Notes: generated by a model from the sequence alone, not told the origin. Counted from the first letter of the stretch, positions 14,959-24,504 are shown. The stretch: DNA of 64,000 nucleotides from Bacteroidaceae bacterium (GCA_024697785.1 JAILEU010000079.1:1-64000), one strand, 5' to 3'. Numbers and translations are program-made.

Positions 14959-17166
14959 TCAGTAGGCGGTGGCGGTGCGGGTGACGGTGACCTCGGTGGA
15001 CGAGGTACGGGTGGACTCGCCCTTCTCCCAATGGTTCCAGCCTGTGCGCTTGTAGCTGTAATGACAGTCGAGCACCAGCCGGTAGGTGTAGGTGAAGTGG
15101 GCGATGGAGGCCACCTGCTCGGCCGTGGGCAGCTCTGCATCGTTGGTGATATGCTTCCCAATTTCGGTCCAGGTGCACTCGAGTATCTCGATGGTGGCGC
15201 CCGGGTACTGCGTCTCGAGCGCGCTGCGCGCGTCCTGCAGCAGGGCGGCGCGGACGGCATCCTCATTGCTGTCCACGGCCCAGTAGCCTGCTGGTCGTGC
15301 GACGTCGGCAACGGGGACGGGCTCGGAGGGCGACAGTTCTTTCATCGTGCGCAGGGTGACGCCACGGGTGGCGTGACGGGAGAGCGGGAAGGCCTGGCTG
15401 AGGGTGTCTATGAGCACGGGCTGGCCGAAGAGCGTCTTAGGCCTTGCGAAATCGGCCACGTCGGCGGCATATATGCCGTGCAGCCGTGTCTCCACGCGGC
15501 GGTTGGAGTAGCGCAGCAGACGGTCGTAGGCTGCCCAGTACTGGGCATAGGCGCCGCTCTCGCCGACGTAGAGAAGGCTGCTGTGGTAGGGGTTGCCAAA
15601 GCTGTCCACGAAGTGGCTGCCGTCGGGGGCGTAGCAGAGGGGACTGCCGTAGAAGAGCCCGTAGGGCTGTCCGTCGCCGGGGGTGACGAAGTCCCCATGG
15701 GCGAAGCAGAGGGCAAGGTCGGTGGAGCGGGTGAGGGTGTCGTCGTCCTGGGCAGAGGCGGCAAGCTGTGTGTGGGCATTGCGCACGCCACTCAGGTAGA
15801 GAGGCAGCGCAAAGAGGTTGAAGGGAGGCAGACCGCCGACGGTGGCCGTGCCGCGGTACTGGTACATGGGGACGAGGGTGTCGGCACCGTCCACCGCCTC
15901 GGCTGCCACCCTGTCCGTGCGGCGGTTCCAAGGCCAGTGCATCGAGGTGAAGAAGGTCTTGTGCATCTGCGTCTCGCCGTTCATGAAGATGGTGCCGGTG
16001 AACAGATCCTGCTCGTACTTCGGCACGCCTTTCACAAGACGGCCGCCGGCATTGGTGTCGGTGAGCGCACCGTACTTCGTCAGGAACGTGGCAAAGCTCT
16101 CCTCGCGTGTGTCGCCGTAGGTGTAGCTGCTCTTGCTGGAGAGCACCAGCTGGCGGGGCTCGTTGAAGTCAAGCGCCGGACGCGAGGCATGGAAGGGGGT
16201 GAGGTCGTCGTCGGGCTCCGCTGCCAGCGTGTCGCGCACCAGCACGCAGCGGGCCGTCTGGCTGCCGCCATCGAGATAGAACACCGCGCCGAAGTGCGCC
16301 CTCAACGTGTCAAGCAGCTCGTTGACGGTGCAGTCCGGCAGCAGGTCGGCATAGGAGAGCGAGCCGGTGACAATGGCGTCGGCCGTGTTGTTCAGCATCA
16401 CAAGGTGGCGGAGCTGGGGGTCGGTGTCGAAGACGTTGTCGGCAAGCACGTAACCGTAGCAGTCGAAGAGGATGCGGAGGAACCGCCCCACCTTCAGGAA
16501 CGGCGTGATGCCGTAGCCGCGCGGCACAAGCACCGTGTTGCCCTTCGCGCTGTCACCCACAGCCACCGTGCGCTCGGCACTATATAATGTAGTGCCGATG
16601 AGGTCTCCAGGGCGGCGCACAGTGTCGTCGCGATACACTTCGTTGAGCACCGTGCAGACGGGGATGGCGTCTGCGCCTGCATCGTCCGCGGGTTCATCGA
16701 ACTCAACGGCCACCGGGAAGACGTGGTAGTCCAGCTCCACTTCCCGGCGATAGCAGGCGTTCATCAGCCCGATGAGCGTGCCCAGCGGGTCGATGTCGTC
16801 GGGCGTATAGACGGGAAGCCCGGGGATGTCGCGGAGCTTGCGGTCGGCCCACTCGGCATACACCAGGCTTTCATCCGTCCCGAGGGAGACGGCGATGCCG
16901 TCATCGGACACGCCGACCAGGTTAATCTTGCAACGGCGCCAATAGACGCCGTCGGCAAAGGCGCCATCGCGCACGTCGTGACGGGTGGCGGCATCGATAC
17001 GCCCGGGGAAGCCGAGCAGCCGCATGTTGTGGGGTGTCGCGGGAAGCGTCACAGGGAGGGACTGGCTGCCCCGCTCGTTGAACAGCGGCGAGGTGAGGCC
17101 CCACTCCAATGTGCAGTTGCGAGGGAGGTCGAGGACCTCGTCGCCGATGTAGATCTTCAGAGCCAT
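14959..17166 (-). CDS. Tail hub / baseplate protein after the tape measure
   Basis: 735 residues; position directly after the tape measure gene marks it as a distal-tail or hub protein at the tail tip. The N-terminus (MALKIYIGDEVLDLP...SPLFNERGSQSLPVTLPAT) has the look of Bacteroidetes phage tail proteins that start with a short beta domain joining the tail tube. The body is beta-rich with no cysteine-rich or enzymatic motif visible, and the final 25 residues are Thr/Ser-rich. GC content is high (about 60 percent). It ends a leftward operon led by the promoter at 22944. A catalytic domain is neither seen nor excluded. Confidence 0.65.
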   Translation of the reverse strand: MALKIYIGDEVLDLPRNCTLEWGLTSPLFNERGSQSLPVTLPATPHNMRLLGFPGRIDAATRHDVRDGAFADGVYWRRCKINLVGVSDDGIAVSLGTDESLVYAEWADRKLRDIPGLPVYTPDDIDPLGTLIGLMNACYRREVELDYHVFPVAVEFDEPADDAGADAIPVCTVLNEVYRDDTVRRPGDLIGTTLYSAERTVAVGDSAKGNTVLVPRGYGITPFLKVGRFLRILFDCYGYVLADNVFDTDPQLRHLVMLNNTADAIVTGSLSYADLLPDCTVNELLDTLRAHFGAVFYLDGGSQTARCVLVRDTLAAEPDDDLTPFHASRPALDFNEPRQLVLSSKSSYTYGDTREESFATFLTKYGALTDTNAGGRLVKGVPKYEQDLFTGTIFMNGETQMHKTFFTSMHWPWNRRTDRVAAEAVDGADTLVPMYQYRGTATVGGLPPFNLFALPLYLSGVRNAHTQLAASAQDDDTLTRSTDLALCFAHGDFVTPGDGQPYGLFYGSPLCYAPDGSHFVDSFGNPYHSSLLYVGESGAYAQYWAAYDRLLRYSNRRVETRLHGIYAADVADFARPKTLFGQPVLIDTLSQAFPLSRHATRGVTLRTMKELSPSEPVPVADVARPAGYWAVDSNEDAVRAALLQDARSALETQYPGATIEILECTWTEIGKHITNDAELPTAEQVASIAHFTYTYRLVLDCHYSYKRTGWNHWEKGESTRTSSTEVTVTRTATAY

Positions 17167-17190
17167 ATATCAAAGACTGTCTTTAAGGTA

Positions 17191-20100
17191 CTAACGCTTA
17201 TCCCTGCGGGTGAACGGGGCTTCGCTGCGGCTCCGCAGGTCTTCTGCCTTGTCGATATCCGTAAGGAGGACGTAGGCCTTCAGGAGGGTGGGCCATGCGC
17301 GCATGAGGGCCTTGATGTCGTCGAGACGCTCCAGCACGGCCGTGTCATCAGAACCTGACACGTGCGATGCTTTCGGGGGGAGCGCCGCGTAGTTGCCTTC
17401 AGCACGCTGGGGGACCGTGCCCCTGCGGGCGTCGTTGATCGCATCGACGACCAGGCCGTAGTTCACATGAGCCTGCAGGCGGCGGAGGTCGGTAGCATTG
17501 ACAATCAGTTCCGCCCCGCTCTCAGCGATCAGGGCGGGCTGACTGACGATGCCCGTCTGGGGACGGCCTACCCACGGCACATGTGAATAGGTCTTGCCGT
17601 CCGATGCTCCGATGACGTCGTAGCGGCCGGAGGCATACTGCACGACGCGCTCCATCGCAGCCGGCGCCGCCGACGCCGCCGGACCGGCGGAGGGTCCCGA
17701 CGACAGACTCATGGCCTTGACCTTATTATATTCAGCCAGGGCAGAGACGTACTGCGCCGCACCCGTGGCCGCCAACATGGTGGCTGCTACGGCACCGGCC
17801 ACAGGACCGAGCTGGGCAAAGCCGGTCATGATGGCCACCGCCGTGTCGGCCGTGATCTGCGACAGCTTCATGACCAGGTTCGAGAGGGCGTACTTTTTCT
17901 GGATCTCGAGCTTGGCATTGGCCTGCTCGGTCTCCAGGGCCTGCGTATCCTCGCCGTTGTTCTCGGCGGCACGGATAAGCACTTCGTACTTGGCCTCCAC
18001 AGCATCGATCTCGGCCTGCTGCAGGGCAGCGACGGCATCCGATGCTACGCTGTGCAGCCGGTCGTAGTAGGCACGTGCCTCAGAGAGGCGCAGCTCGCGC
18101 AGCGCCCGCTCATGCTCGGCCTCGGTCATGTACTTATACTTCAGGTAGAGGTCGAGTTCCTTACGCTTCAGCTCGTACTCGCTGGCGATGCTGTCCTGCG
18201 TCAGCATGCCGTGCCACTTCTCCTCGGCGGTGAGCTCGCGCCGCTCTTCCTGGAAGGCGCGGCGCCGGGAGTCGCGCTTCAGCTTGTCGCTCTCGTCGAA
18301 GTACCACTGGTCGAGTGCCAGCATCGCCTGCTGGTAGAGCTGATAGGCCTGCAGGTTGGCCGCCTGACGCTCCTGCTCGTCCTGATAGAGCTTCTCGTTC
18401 GCAGCCAGCACCGCCTGATAGTACTCTTCCAGGGACTGCTGCTTCTGTGCGTATTCATTATCGACGGCGTCGAAGGGACGGGCACGACGGCTCACCAGGT
18501 CGCGCCCTTCTTCCAGCTTCTTAAGACTATTCTGCATGACCTCTTCAATCCGGATGCGAGCCTTCGCCGACTCATCGGCGGCCTTCTCGCGCTCGCGATG
18601 GATGCTGCGCAGCTTCTTCGTGCGCTGCCCTTCCTGATCGGTCTCCACGCGGCTCATCTCGGCGTGGTACGACGTGAACAGTCCGGACAGCTGCTCGTAG
18701 TGCGTGCGGTCAAGCTCGGCCATGCGGACATTGTACTGTTCCTTGGTGACAAGCTTCTGCGCCAGCTGTCGCTCGAAGTTCCGCTTGTCATCCTCGTACT
18801 GCTCGTTGAGCAGCGTGATCAGCCCGTTCTCGCCTTCGTACTTCTCGACGAGGATATCAAAAGCGGTACTTACATCACCTCCGTCATCGCCTCCGTCATC
18901 GCCACCGCCACCGCCGGTGCTTGAAGTGGCGATAAAAAAGCCATCGGCCTCAATCTGTTGAGTTATCTCACGTATCGCAGCAGCATACTGACGCAATTCC
19001 TCTTCAGTCTTTATCCTAACATTACGCGCTTTGTTATAAGCATCTTCCAATGATTTGTCCACGGCATTGGCATTGGAGGCAATGGATCGAGTTCCTGGCG
19101 TTGACAATTTCTGTTGCGCTTGGAACATTGTTTCCCTCTTGGAAGAATTCCAAAGACGCTTGGATTTCTCTTCTTCCTCTTGCAAGCCGGGAAGTTCACG
19201 CTCCAGCCTCATTTGTTCTTTGGTGAGCTTCAGGAGTTCTTCCTTGGCCGCCTCGAGACGGATAGCTTTGGTTAGATTATCAATGTATGTCGTGAGGGCT
19301 GTATTATTGTCATTGATAAGCGTGTTCTCTTTCGTAAGTGCCCCATGATAGTCGGGTACAATCTTCTTCAGCTCGTTCAGCGCGGACAAACGTTGGTTGT
19401 AGGTTAGGGCATTATTGTGTATGGCATCGTTGAGGATTTTTATACGTGCTGCCTCTTCTGCCATACCGTCAGCCGTTATCTTGGCAATCTCGTTCATGCT
19501 GCGTTGCGCTACGGTCACCTCGCGCGTATGTTTAGCATAGTTTCTCAGGAACGAAACAGCAATCGTCAATACGGTTAAAAAGGCTCCAAGGGGATTTGCC
19601 TTAATTGTAGCCCACAATGTCCTAAAACTCTTCTCCAGTGTTTTCGTCCAGAAAACCTTCAGTTTGTCTGCTATGACAGCCCTATTCACCATTATGGTAT
19701 ATGCTGAGAGGGCAATAGTTGCCGTTGCAATTGCAGTTCCGTAACGGGCAATTAAAGTGACTGTTTCGGAGATTATCTTCAATGAAATCGTCCCTAACGA
19801 ATAAATACTCGCAACGACCGGCTGGAGCTTTTCACCGAGCTCCACGCGCAGCGCCTGAATCTGCTTGATGTGTTTCTCGCGCTTGGCCTGAAGGGTATTA
19901 TTCATCACATCGAACTCATGCTGCGCCTCAATATTCTCGGCATAGGCTTCACTGGCTTGCTGCTGGGCTATGCGAATCTTGTCGGTATGCTGCGCCAAAG
20001 TGGTAAGCACTTGAACAGCGCGTTTACCGCTCATATTCATCTCGTCGAACATGGGTGCAATCTCCATAAGGCCGCCACGGTCATTCATTTTCTGAATGAA

Positions 20101-21414
20101 AGTGATGACAGCCTCGTTCATATCCTCGCGGACGAGCTTCGTGAAGGTCTCAACCTCTAACGAAGCGAGACGGGCGAACTTGGCAGGATCCTTGGCCATA
20201 TTCACGATGAGCGTCGAAAGAGCTGTGGCTGACATCTCCACCTTCTGCATATTCTGATCGAGCGCACTGCCGAGGCCGAGGATATCGGCGATGGTTATGT
20301 GGGCCGTCTCGCCGACGCCGCCGAGGCGCGAAGCGAATTCAACCAGGTAGGGTTCGGAGGCTGAGGAACTCTTGGCCAGTTTCGTCACAGCACTCGCTGA
20401 ACTCATCATGGCGGTCTCAAGACCGAGACGCTTATCTTCACCGAAGAGCTGCGACAGCTTTCCAATATTCTTCACCGCGTCCTCTCCGAGATCTTCACCC
20501 AAAGCAATCTTTATTTTGTCGGCCGTTTCGACGAAACGAGTCAAGTTCTCCACTCCCTTGATGCCGAGACGGCCGGCGTCAGCAGCAAGAGCCTCCAGCT
20601 CCAATTGCGAAGTCCGGGTGTTGATTTCTCCAAGCGAGCGGTTGAGTTTATGCACTTCTTCATCGGTGAGACCCGTGTATTTACGCACTTTAGCCATTGC
20701 TTCCTCTATATCCCGCAAGGCGGCTACCGCCTTACGGCCTGCACTGATGAGCGCCGTCAGGCTGGTCATCGAGGCGGTCATCATCAATGCGTATCTATTG
20801 ATCGCCCGCGCAGCACGTGACAACAACCCCTGGCGCGCGGCCAGATCGCTATTCCATTGTTTATCGACAGCCTTCAGGCGGACGGTGGTATCGCGCAGCA
20901 GCTCCAGCGTGCGATTATATCGCTCGGTACCGGGAACCAGCTCACGCAACTCGCGCTTCAGCGCAGCCTGTGCGACCTTCAGCTGGTTGTAGGTGGCGCC
21001 GGAGAGATTGTTCAGCGTCTGGCGCAGCTGCTCATTCTTCTGACGCTGCGCCTCCACCTTCTTCTCAAAGCTGGCAAGCGAAGTTTCGGCGCGTTTCGTC
21101 TCGCGCGAGCAGTCGGCAAGCGTTTTATTCATCTTCCTCAGGTCACCCTCATAGGCGCTGATCTTAACACGCAGCTCGGAAGCCTGCTCACTCTCGCCCT
21201 TGCCTGCAGCCTCCAAGGCGGCAAGCTGCTGCTTCATCGCGCCAAGGGAGACAGTAAGATTATCAACGGACGTCTTCTGTGCAGCTCCGGCTGCTCGAAG
21301 ATCATCCAACTTCTTACGGTAACCCTCCAGTGCAGCCTCCATGCTCTTTAGCGACTGTGCATACTGACTGCTGTCAAGATAAACCTTGATAGATCTCGTT
21401 AAATCCTGTGCCAT
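17191..21414 (-). CDS. Tail tape measure protein
   Basis: 1407 residues. N-terminal 220 residues are Lys/Glu/Ala coiled coil (SLKSMEAALEGYRKKL onward), followed by a segment matching phage tail tape measure proteins (EEAMAKVRKYTGLTDEEVHKLNRSL, GVENLTRFVETADKI). A hydrophobic pair of helices (about 540-620) comes next, then a long charged coiled coil (about 860-1190) and a Gly/Ala-rich hydrophobic stretch (VAGAVAATMLAATGAAQY) before the end. It sets tail length, runs through the tail lumen and may help genome delivery. Length predicts a tail near 200 nm if the usual rule of about 0.15 nm per residue holds. Start at 21414 avoids an extension without support. Confidence 0.88.
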   Translation of the reverse strand: MAQDLTRSIKVYLDSSQYAQSLKSMEAALEGYRKKLDDLRAAGAAQKTSVDNLTVSLGAMKQQLAALEAAGKGESEQASELRVKISAYEGDLRKMNKTLADCSRETKRAETSLASFEKKVEAQRQKNEQLRQTLNNLSGATYNQLKVAQAALKRELRELVPGTERYNRTLELLRDTTVRLKAVDKQWNSDLAARQGLLSRAARAINRYALMMTASMTSLTALISAGRKAVAALRDIEEAMAKVRKYTGLTDEEVHKLNRSLGEINTRTSQLELEALAADAGRLGIKGVENLTRFVETADKIKIALGEDLGEDAVKNIGKLSQLFGEDKRLGLETAMMSSASAVTKLAKSSSASEPYLVEFASRLGGVGETAHITIADILGLGSALDQNMQKVEMSATALSTLIVNMAKDPAKFARLASLEVETFTKLVREDMNEAVITFIQKMNDRGGLMEIAPMFDEMNMSGKRAVQVLTTLAQHTDKIRIAQQQASEAYAENIEAQHEFDVMNNTLQAKREKHIKQIQALRVELGEKLQPVVASIYSLGTISLKIISETVTLIARYGTAIATATIALSAYTIMVNRAVIADKLKVFWTKTLEKSFRTLWATIKANPLGAFLTVLTIAVSFLRNYAKHTREVTVAQRSMNEIAKITADGMAEEAARIKILNDAIHNNALTYNQRLSALNELKKIVPDYHGALTKENTLINDNNTALTTYIDNLTKAIRLEAAKEELLKLTKEQMRLERELPGLQEEEEKSKRLWNSSKRETMFQAQQKLSTPGTRSIASNANAVDKSLEDAYNKARNVRIKTEEELRQYAAAIREITQQIEADGFFIATSSTGGGGGDDGGDDGGDVSTAFDILVEKYEGENGLITLLNEQYEDDKRNFERQLAQKLVTKEQYNVRMAELDRTHYEQLSGLFTSYHAEMSRVETDQEGQRTKKLRSIHREREKAADESAKARIRIEEVMQNSLKKLEEGRDLVSRRARPFDAVDNEYAQKQQSLEEYYQAVLAANEKLYQDEQERQAANLQAYQLYQQAMLALDQWYFDESDKLKRDSRRRAFQEERRELTAEEKWHGMLTQDSIASEYELKRKELDLYLKYKYMTEAEHERALRELRLSEARAYYDRLHSVASDAVAALQQAEIDAVEAKYEVLIRAAENNGEDTQALETEQANAKLEIQKKYALSNLVMKLSQITADTAVAIMTGFAQLGPVAGAVAATMLAATGAAQYVSALAEYNKVKAMSLSSGPSAGPAASAAPAAMERVVQYASGRYDVIGASDGKTYSHVPWVGRPQTGIVSQPALIAESGAELIVNATDLRRLQAHVNYGLVVDAINDARRGTVPQRAEGNYAALPPKASHVSGSDDTAVLERLDDIKALMRAWPTLLKAYVLLTDIDKAEDLRSRSEAPFTRRDKR

Positions 21415-21475
21415 AGATTTATTATATTTCCATAGCACAAAAATAGCCTGTCAGGAACAGGCGGCAAAGGACAAA

Positions 21476-21682
21476 CTACGAAAGAATAGCGGCAAGTAGG
21501 ACGCCGAAAATAACAGCGCAGACTACGAATGAAGTGAAGGTTGAACTGCCAGATTCAGATGGTCGATTCTCCGAAGGTAATGGCCTTGCATGACGTGGGC
21601 GTGTACGCTCTTCCTCCTCGTCAGCCTGAACAGTAGCGTTAATGAGGGTGATGTCGTGCAAGGTTGGGTTCTGAAATAACAT
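21476..21682 (-). CDS. Small phage membrane protein before the tape measure
   Basis: 68 residues with an acidic/basic middle and one C-terminal transmembrane helix (FTSFVVCAVIFGVLLAAILS). It directly follows the promoter at 21703 and precedes the tape measure. Not recognised. Tail chaperones often sit here, but this has no such fold visible. A membrane-tail protein could influence injection or superinfection. Confidence 0.5.
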   Translation of the reverse strand: MLFQNPTLHDITLINATVQADEEEERTRPRHARPLPSENRPSESGSSTFTSFVVCAVIFGVLLAAILS

Positions 21683-21702
21683 GGCGGTTCTTTTTTCTGC
21701 TG

Positions 21703-21733
21703 CAAAGATAGGTCATCTTCCGGACTCCTGCAA
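21703..21733 (-). promoter_or_regulatory. Promoter before the tape measure unit
   Basis: Minus strand TTG (21731-21733), a 20-bp spacer and TATCTTTG (21703-21710). A 16-bp word TATGTTTTGCAGCATA (21744-21759) lies just upstream; related copies lie at 13492 and 25622. Confidence 0.75.
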
Positions 21734-21763
21734 GAGGAGGATATATGTTTTGCAGCATATACA

Positions 21764-22426
21764 TTATAGGTATAGGAACTCACTATGCACAACCATGTCG
21801 GCGCAGTAGCGCGCAGCGATGTCGAGCAGCTGCGGGGCGTAGCGGTCCATGACGGGATTGAACCAGTCCTTGGGTGACCGCCTGCCGTGCCCGGCCTTGC
21901 CGAGACTGGCGGGATTGGTCTCCATGCGCTGCCCCAGACGGTTCAGCCAGTGTGAACCCTGTTTGCCACCCTCGCCACGGCCTGCACCATGGTGCAGATA
22001 GATGCCGTGGCGGGCAAAGCTGAAGCCGATGGACACCGGCTCCTTGCCGAAGCGCTTATCGTAGCGCACCTTGTAGCTGATGGAGTAGGTCAGCCGTCGC
22101 GACGGATCGGTCTCTTTCGACAACCCCGTATGTTGGGCTGAACTGATACGTAGAGCCTGCACGACCTCATCGCCCCACTTCTTCAGCGCCGTGTCGAAGG
22201 CCTTCAGGGATTCCCTGTCCTCGAGGCGCACAATCTGCATGGCATCGGCGGGGCTTTCGAACACGACGTGAGGCTGCTGGCTGCGCCCCCTCACCTCGTA
22301 GGGCACGAAGATGTCAGCCTTCGTGGCCAGCGCCTTCATGCTCCGGAACCGCCAGGCGGGAAGCGCGTGCTGCGCCTCCAGCCAGTCGTTCAGGGTGAAC
22401 TCGTCAAGCGGCTTGTTGAGCGGCAT
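21764..22426 (-). CDS. Probable tail-completion or minor virion protein
   Basis: 220 residues, unknown family. It starts MPLNKPLDEFTLNDW, contains a Gly-rich HHGAGRGEGGKQGSHW segment that looks surface-exposed, and has no membrane helix. It follows the 162-residue gene by two bases and precedes the tape measure unit, the slot usually held by neck or tail-completion proteins in siphovirus maps. No catalytic motif is evident. Placement is the only guide to its role. Confidence 0.5.
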   Translation of the reverse strand: MPLNKPLDEFTLNDWLEAQHALPAWRFRSMKALATKADIFVPYEVRGRSQQPHVVFESPADAMQIVRLEDRESLKAFDTALKKWGDEVVQALRISSAQHTGLSKETDPSRRLTYSISYKVRYDKRFGKEPVSIGFSFARHGIYLHHGAGRGEGGKQGSHWLNRLGQRMETNPASLGKAGHGRRSPKDWFNPVMDRYAPQLLDIAARYCADMVVHSEFLYL

Positions 22427-22428
22427 GA

Positions 22429-22917
22429 CTAAACCCCCTCCACGGGCATAAACAGCGTCTCGTCGGGCGCGTAGTCATCATACGCCACCATGGAGAACTC
22501 CAGCGCCACGCCGTGGAAATTGTCGGCTATCGGACCGACGGCGAAGATGCTTGACGAGCGCGACATCTCCATTGGGTAGCGCCTGATGAGCACGTTGCGT
22601 ACGGCTTTTGCCAGTAACCGGCATGCCTGCTGTGCGGCATGCACCGTGTCGGGATGGTCGTTGTCGGTACTCTGGGCCAGGATGATGAAGAACTTGTTGC
22701 TGTCCTCCAGCCCCTCTGCGCCGAAGCCCCGCGTGTCTGTCTCGCCGGTATCGACACCGATGAGTACCGTACCGCTCACCGCGCTCAGCCTGTCCTCCAG
22801 GTCGGCGAACCATTCGCCTCCGCTGGCCTTGAAAAAGCGCTGCCGTTTGTCGGTGTGGCCGACAGCCCGCAACCTGCGCGCCATCTCCTCGCAAAATTCA
22901 TAGTGATTGTAGTTCAT
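22429..22917 (-). CDS. Unknown phage protein at the head of the tail operon
   Basis: 162 residues with an alpha/beta pattern (helix EEMARRLRAVGH, strands around TVLIGVDTG and KFFIILAQS). Size and place would suit a tail terminator or neck protein, but no motif proves it. The start at 22917 (MNYNHYEF) is 27 bases from a good promoter. An in-frame extension of 58 codons upstream would run through that promoter and looks less likely. Confidence 0.5.
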   Translation of the reverse strand: MNYNHYEFCEEMARRLRAVGHTDKRQRFFKASGGEWFADLEDRLSAVSGTVLIGVDTGETDTRGFGAEGLEDSNKFFIILAQSTDNDHPDTVHAAQQACRLLAKAVRNVLIRRYPMEMSRSSSIFAVGPIADNFHGVALEFSMVAYDDYAPDETLFMPVEGV

Positions 22918-22943
22918 AGGCCGTTGTTCCTTGGGTGCGAGAG

Positions 22944-22974
22944 CAAAATTAGAAACCATACGCCTGAGCCCAAA
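22944..22974 (-). promoter_or_regulatory. Promoter of the tail operon
   Basis: Minus strand TTTG (22971-22974), a 19-bp spacer and TAATTTTG (22944-22951). A second, weaker candidate (TTG at 23143-23145, 21-bp spacer, TACCTTCG at 23114-23121) lies upstream. Together with the rightward element at 23222 these fill the gene-free region 22918-23328. Confidence 0.6.
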
Positions 22975-23189
22975 GGACAAACCACGCTGCCGCTGTACCA
23001 GGGACATCTGCGGGGTCACGCGCAGCACTCTTCTTCCTCTCGTGGCCATGATGGAGCATGGTCCTGACTTCGGCAGGAGCTGCCACCACATAGGCGTTCA
23101 TCCATTTACGCCGCGAAGGTAGCGCATCCTCTCTACGCCTGTCAAGGGTGAATGGAACACGCTCTGAAAAATTTGAAAAACTTTTCCTG

Positions 23190-23235
23190 GGAAAACTTTT
23201 GTAAAATTTTTCCGGCGTGCCCTTGACTGGCTATC
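23190..23235 (+). promoter_or_regulatory. Shared rightward control element A
   Basis: GGAAAACTTTTGT (23190-23202) and CTTGACTGGCTATC (23222-23235) recur, slightly changed and respaced, before the other rightward block at 50094-50145. No Bacteroidetes -7 box is seen here, so this may be a phage-specific promoter for rightward genes. Confidence 0.45.
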
Positions 23236-23328
23236 GCTTCTGCGCTGTTCCTTGCCGCGTAAATGGGCATGAACCCTACGTTCAGCAGCCCCATTACACG
23301 AAGTCAAACCATTTAATTCTTATCCATC

Positions 23329-23757
23329 ATGGCAACAAAGACAAAGAAAGAGAGTGCTAACACGCGTATCGAAACCCCGCAGACAACCCCGGCACAGCCG
23401 CAGAGCGAGGCCGCCAAGAAAGGCGTACAGTTTACTAACCCATTCACCCTCACACCTAAGGAGGAACGGCGCAAGCGCCTGCACGAAATCACCGGCAAGC
23501 TCGTCGAGGAGGCGAAGGCCACGGGCGACTGTTCCAACCGCAACCAACTGCTGCTGCGCTACTACAAGGACCAGTGCGGGGCTACCGTCCTGAGGACGAT
23601 GGAGGCCTGGGCCGAGCAAGGCAAGCGGGTACGGAAGGGCGCCAAGGCGTTCCTTCTCTGGGACAGACCGCAGGCATCCAGCGAGGAGGAGGCAGGGAAC
23701 TTCTTCCCCATGAAATTCGTCTTCGACATCCGACAGGTGTACAGCGTCAAGGGATAA
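23329..23757 (+). CDS. ArdC-like N-terminal domain protein
   Basis: 142 residues. A disordered Thr/Ala/Gln start (1-40) precedes a domain with the pattern W-x4-G-x-x-V-x-K-G-x-K-A (MEAWAEQGKRVRKGAKAFLLW) and PMKFVFDIRQVY, resembling the N-terminal ssDNA-binding domain of ArdC-type antirestriction proteins. No protease domain follows. It could protect incoming phage DNA from restriction, as inferred from the family. It opens the rightward cluster, begins after the leader AACCATTTAATTCTTATCC, and a hairpin follows its stop codon. Confidence 0.55.
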   Translation: MATKTKKESANTRIETPQTTPAQPQSEAAKKGVQFTNPFTLTPKEERRKRLHEITGKLVEEAKATGDCSNRNQLLLRYYKDQCGATVLRTMEAWAEQGKRVRKGAKAFLLWDRPQASSEEEAGNFFPMKFVFDIRQVYSVKG

Positions 23758-23765
23758 ACAACCAC

Positions 23766-23787
23766 GGGCGGGCCACAAGGCTCGCCC
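23766..23787 (+). terminator. Intergenic hairpin
   Basis: GGGCGGGCC / GGCTCGCCC stem with one mismatch and ACAA loop, 8 bases after the ArdC-like stop. T-poor, so it is more likely an attenuator or mRNA end stabiliser than a full terminator. Confidence 0.5.
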
Positions 23788-23803
23788 TTCAATCTACACA
23801 GCC

Positions 23804-24331
23804 ATGCTACGTTACGCCCTGCACGACTACTGGCCAAAGCGCCGCCTAAGACGAGCTTCGTTCGAACAGAAGGAAACGAGCCGCCGCATCCTCGACTTCA
23901 AGGACGGACGCCGCTATGCCACAGCCTGGGCAGCCAGGGAGGTAGCGAAAGCGCTTGCCGCCATCAATCTCCGAGATGTAGTCATCGCCTGCTGTCCCGC
24001 CTCGTGCCAGCGGACATACGTCCGCCGCTACCGTCGGTTCTCGGCTGAGCTGTGCCAGATAAGCGGCGCTGCCGACGGCTTCAGCCATATATCGGTAACC
24101 GGCCGGCGCAGCAAAGTGCACATCGACAGACAGGCGATGGCAGGTGGACAGTGGCTTGCTAACGTTGCCGTCGACGCCGGCTTCTTCCAAGGCAGAAAGG
24201 TAATCATCTTCGACGACATCTGCACGACAGGGAAGACGGCCGACGGCTTTATCAGACTGCTCAGCGATGCCGGGGCTGAGGTCAAGATGGCGATATTCCT
24301 CGGCAAGACAAAACGGTTTATCCATCACTAA
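23804..24331 (+). CDS. Phosphoribosyltransferase-like protein (ComF type)
   Basis: 175 residues. The PRPP-binding signature is clear: VIIFDDICTTGKT (about residues 135-147), with flanking hydrophobic strand and acidic pair typical of type I phosphoribosyltransferases. An upstream CCPASCQRTYVRRYRRF segment resembles ComF-family proteins. Possible roles include nucleotide salvage during lytic growth or a non-enzymatic role in DNA uptake/processing as in ComFC. It lies in the rightward phage cluster between the ArdC-like gene and a small basic ORF. Start at 23804 follows a hairpin by 16 bases. Confidence 0.7.
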   Translation: MLRYALHDYWPKRRLRRASFEQKETSRRILDFKDGRRYATAWAAREVAKALAAINLRDVVIACCPASCQRTYVRRYRRFSAELCQISGAADGFSHISVTGRRSKVHIDRQAMAGGQWLANVAVDAGFFQGRKVIIFDDICTTGKTADGFIRLLSDAGAEVKMAIFLGKTKRFIHH

Positions 24332-24337
24332 ACAATC

Positions 24338-24502
24338 ATGATCATGTATAAAATCAAAGTTGCCTACGACAAGAAGGGAATGAAGATATACTGCGTCTGC
24401 AGGGACGGAAAGCTGAAGTACTGTACCAGCTCGCCTGACAAAGCCTGGCGGGTTAGGCAGATGTTCCTGAACTTCTACCGCAAGGAGGGCGTAGCCGTGT
24501 AG
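24338..24502 (+). CDS. Small basic phage protein
   Basis: 54 residues (52 if the second ATG at 24344 is used). Starts M-I-M-Y-K-I-K, has two cysteines as CVC and another as YCTSS, and is rich in Lys/Arg; it looks like a compact beta-beta-alpha protein. The small ORF is compatible with the same leader pattern as its neighbours and is bracketed by a stop 7 bases upstream and a hairpin just after. Function unknown. Confidence 0.5.
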   Translation: MIMYKIKVAYDKKGMKIYCVCRDGKLKYCTSSPDKAWRVRQMFLNFYRKEGVAV

Positions 24503-24504
24503 GT

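Noticed and set aside
14941-16587. 548-residue rightward ORF opposite the tail hub gene
   Set aside because: Antisense to a well-supported gene; long only because GC-rich codons avoid stops on the other strand. The same applies to 4859-6691 (minus), 36107-37228 (plus) and 60490-61509 (minus).
14959-17166. Tail lysozyme or peptidase in the hub protein
   Set aside because: No catalytic motif (NlpC/P60, lysozyme, M23) could be found by eye.
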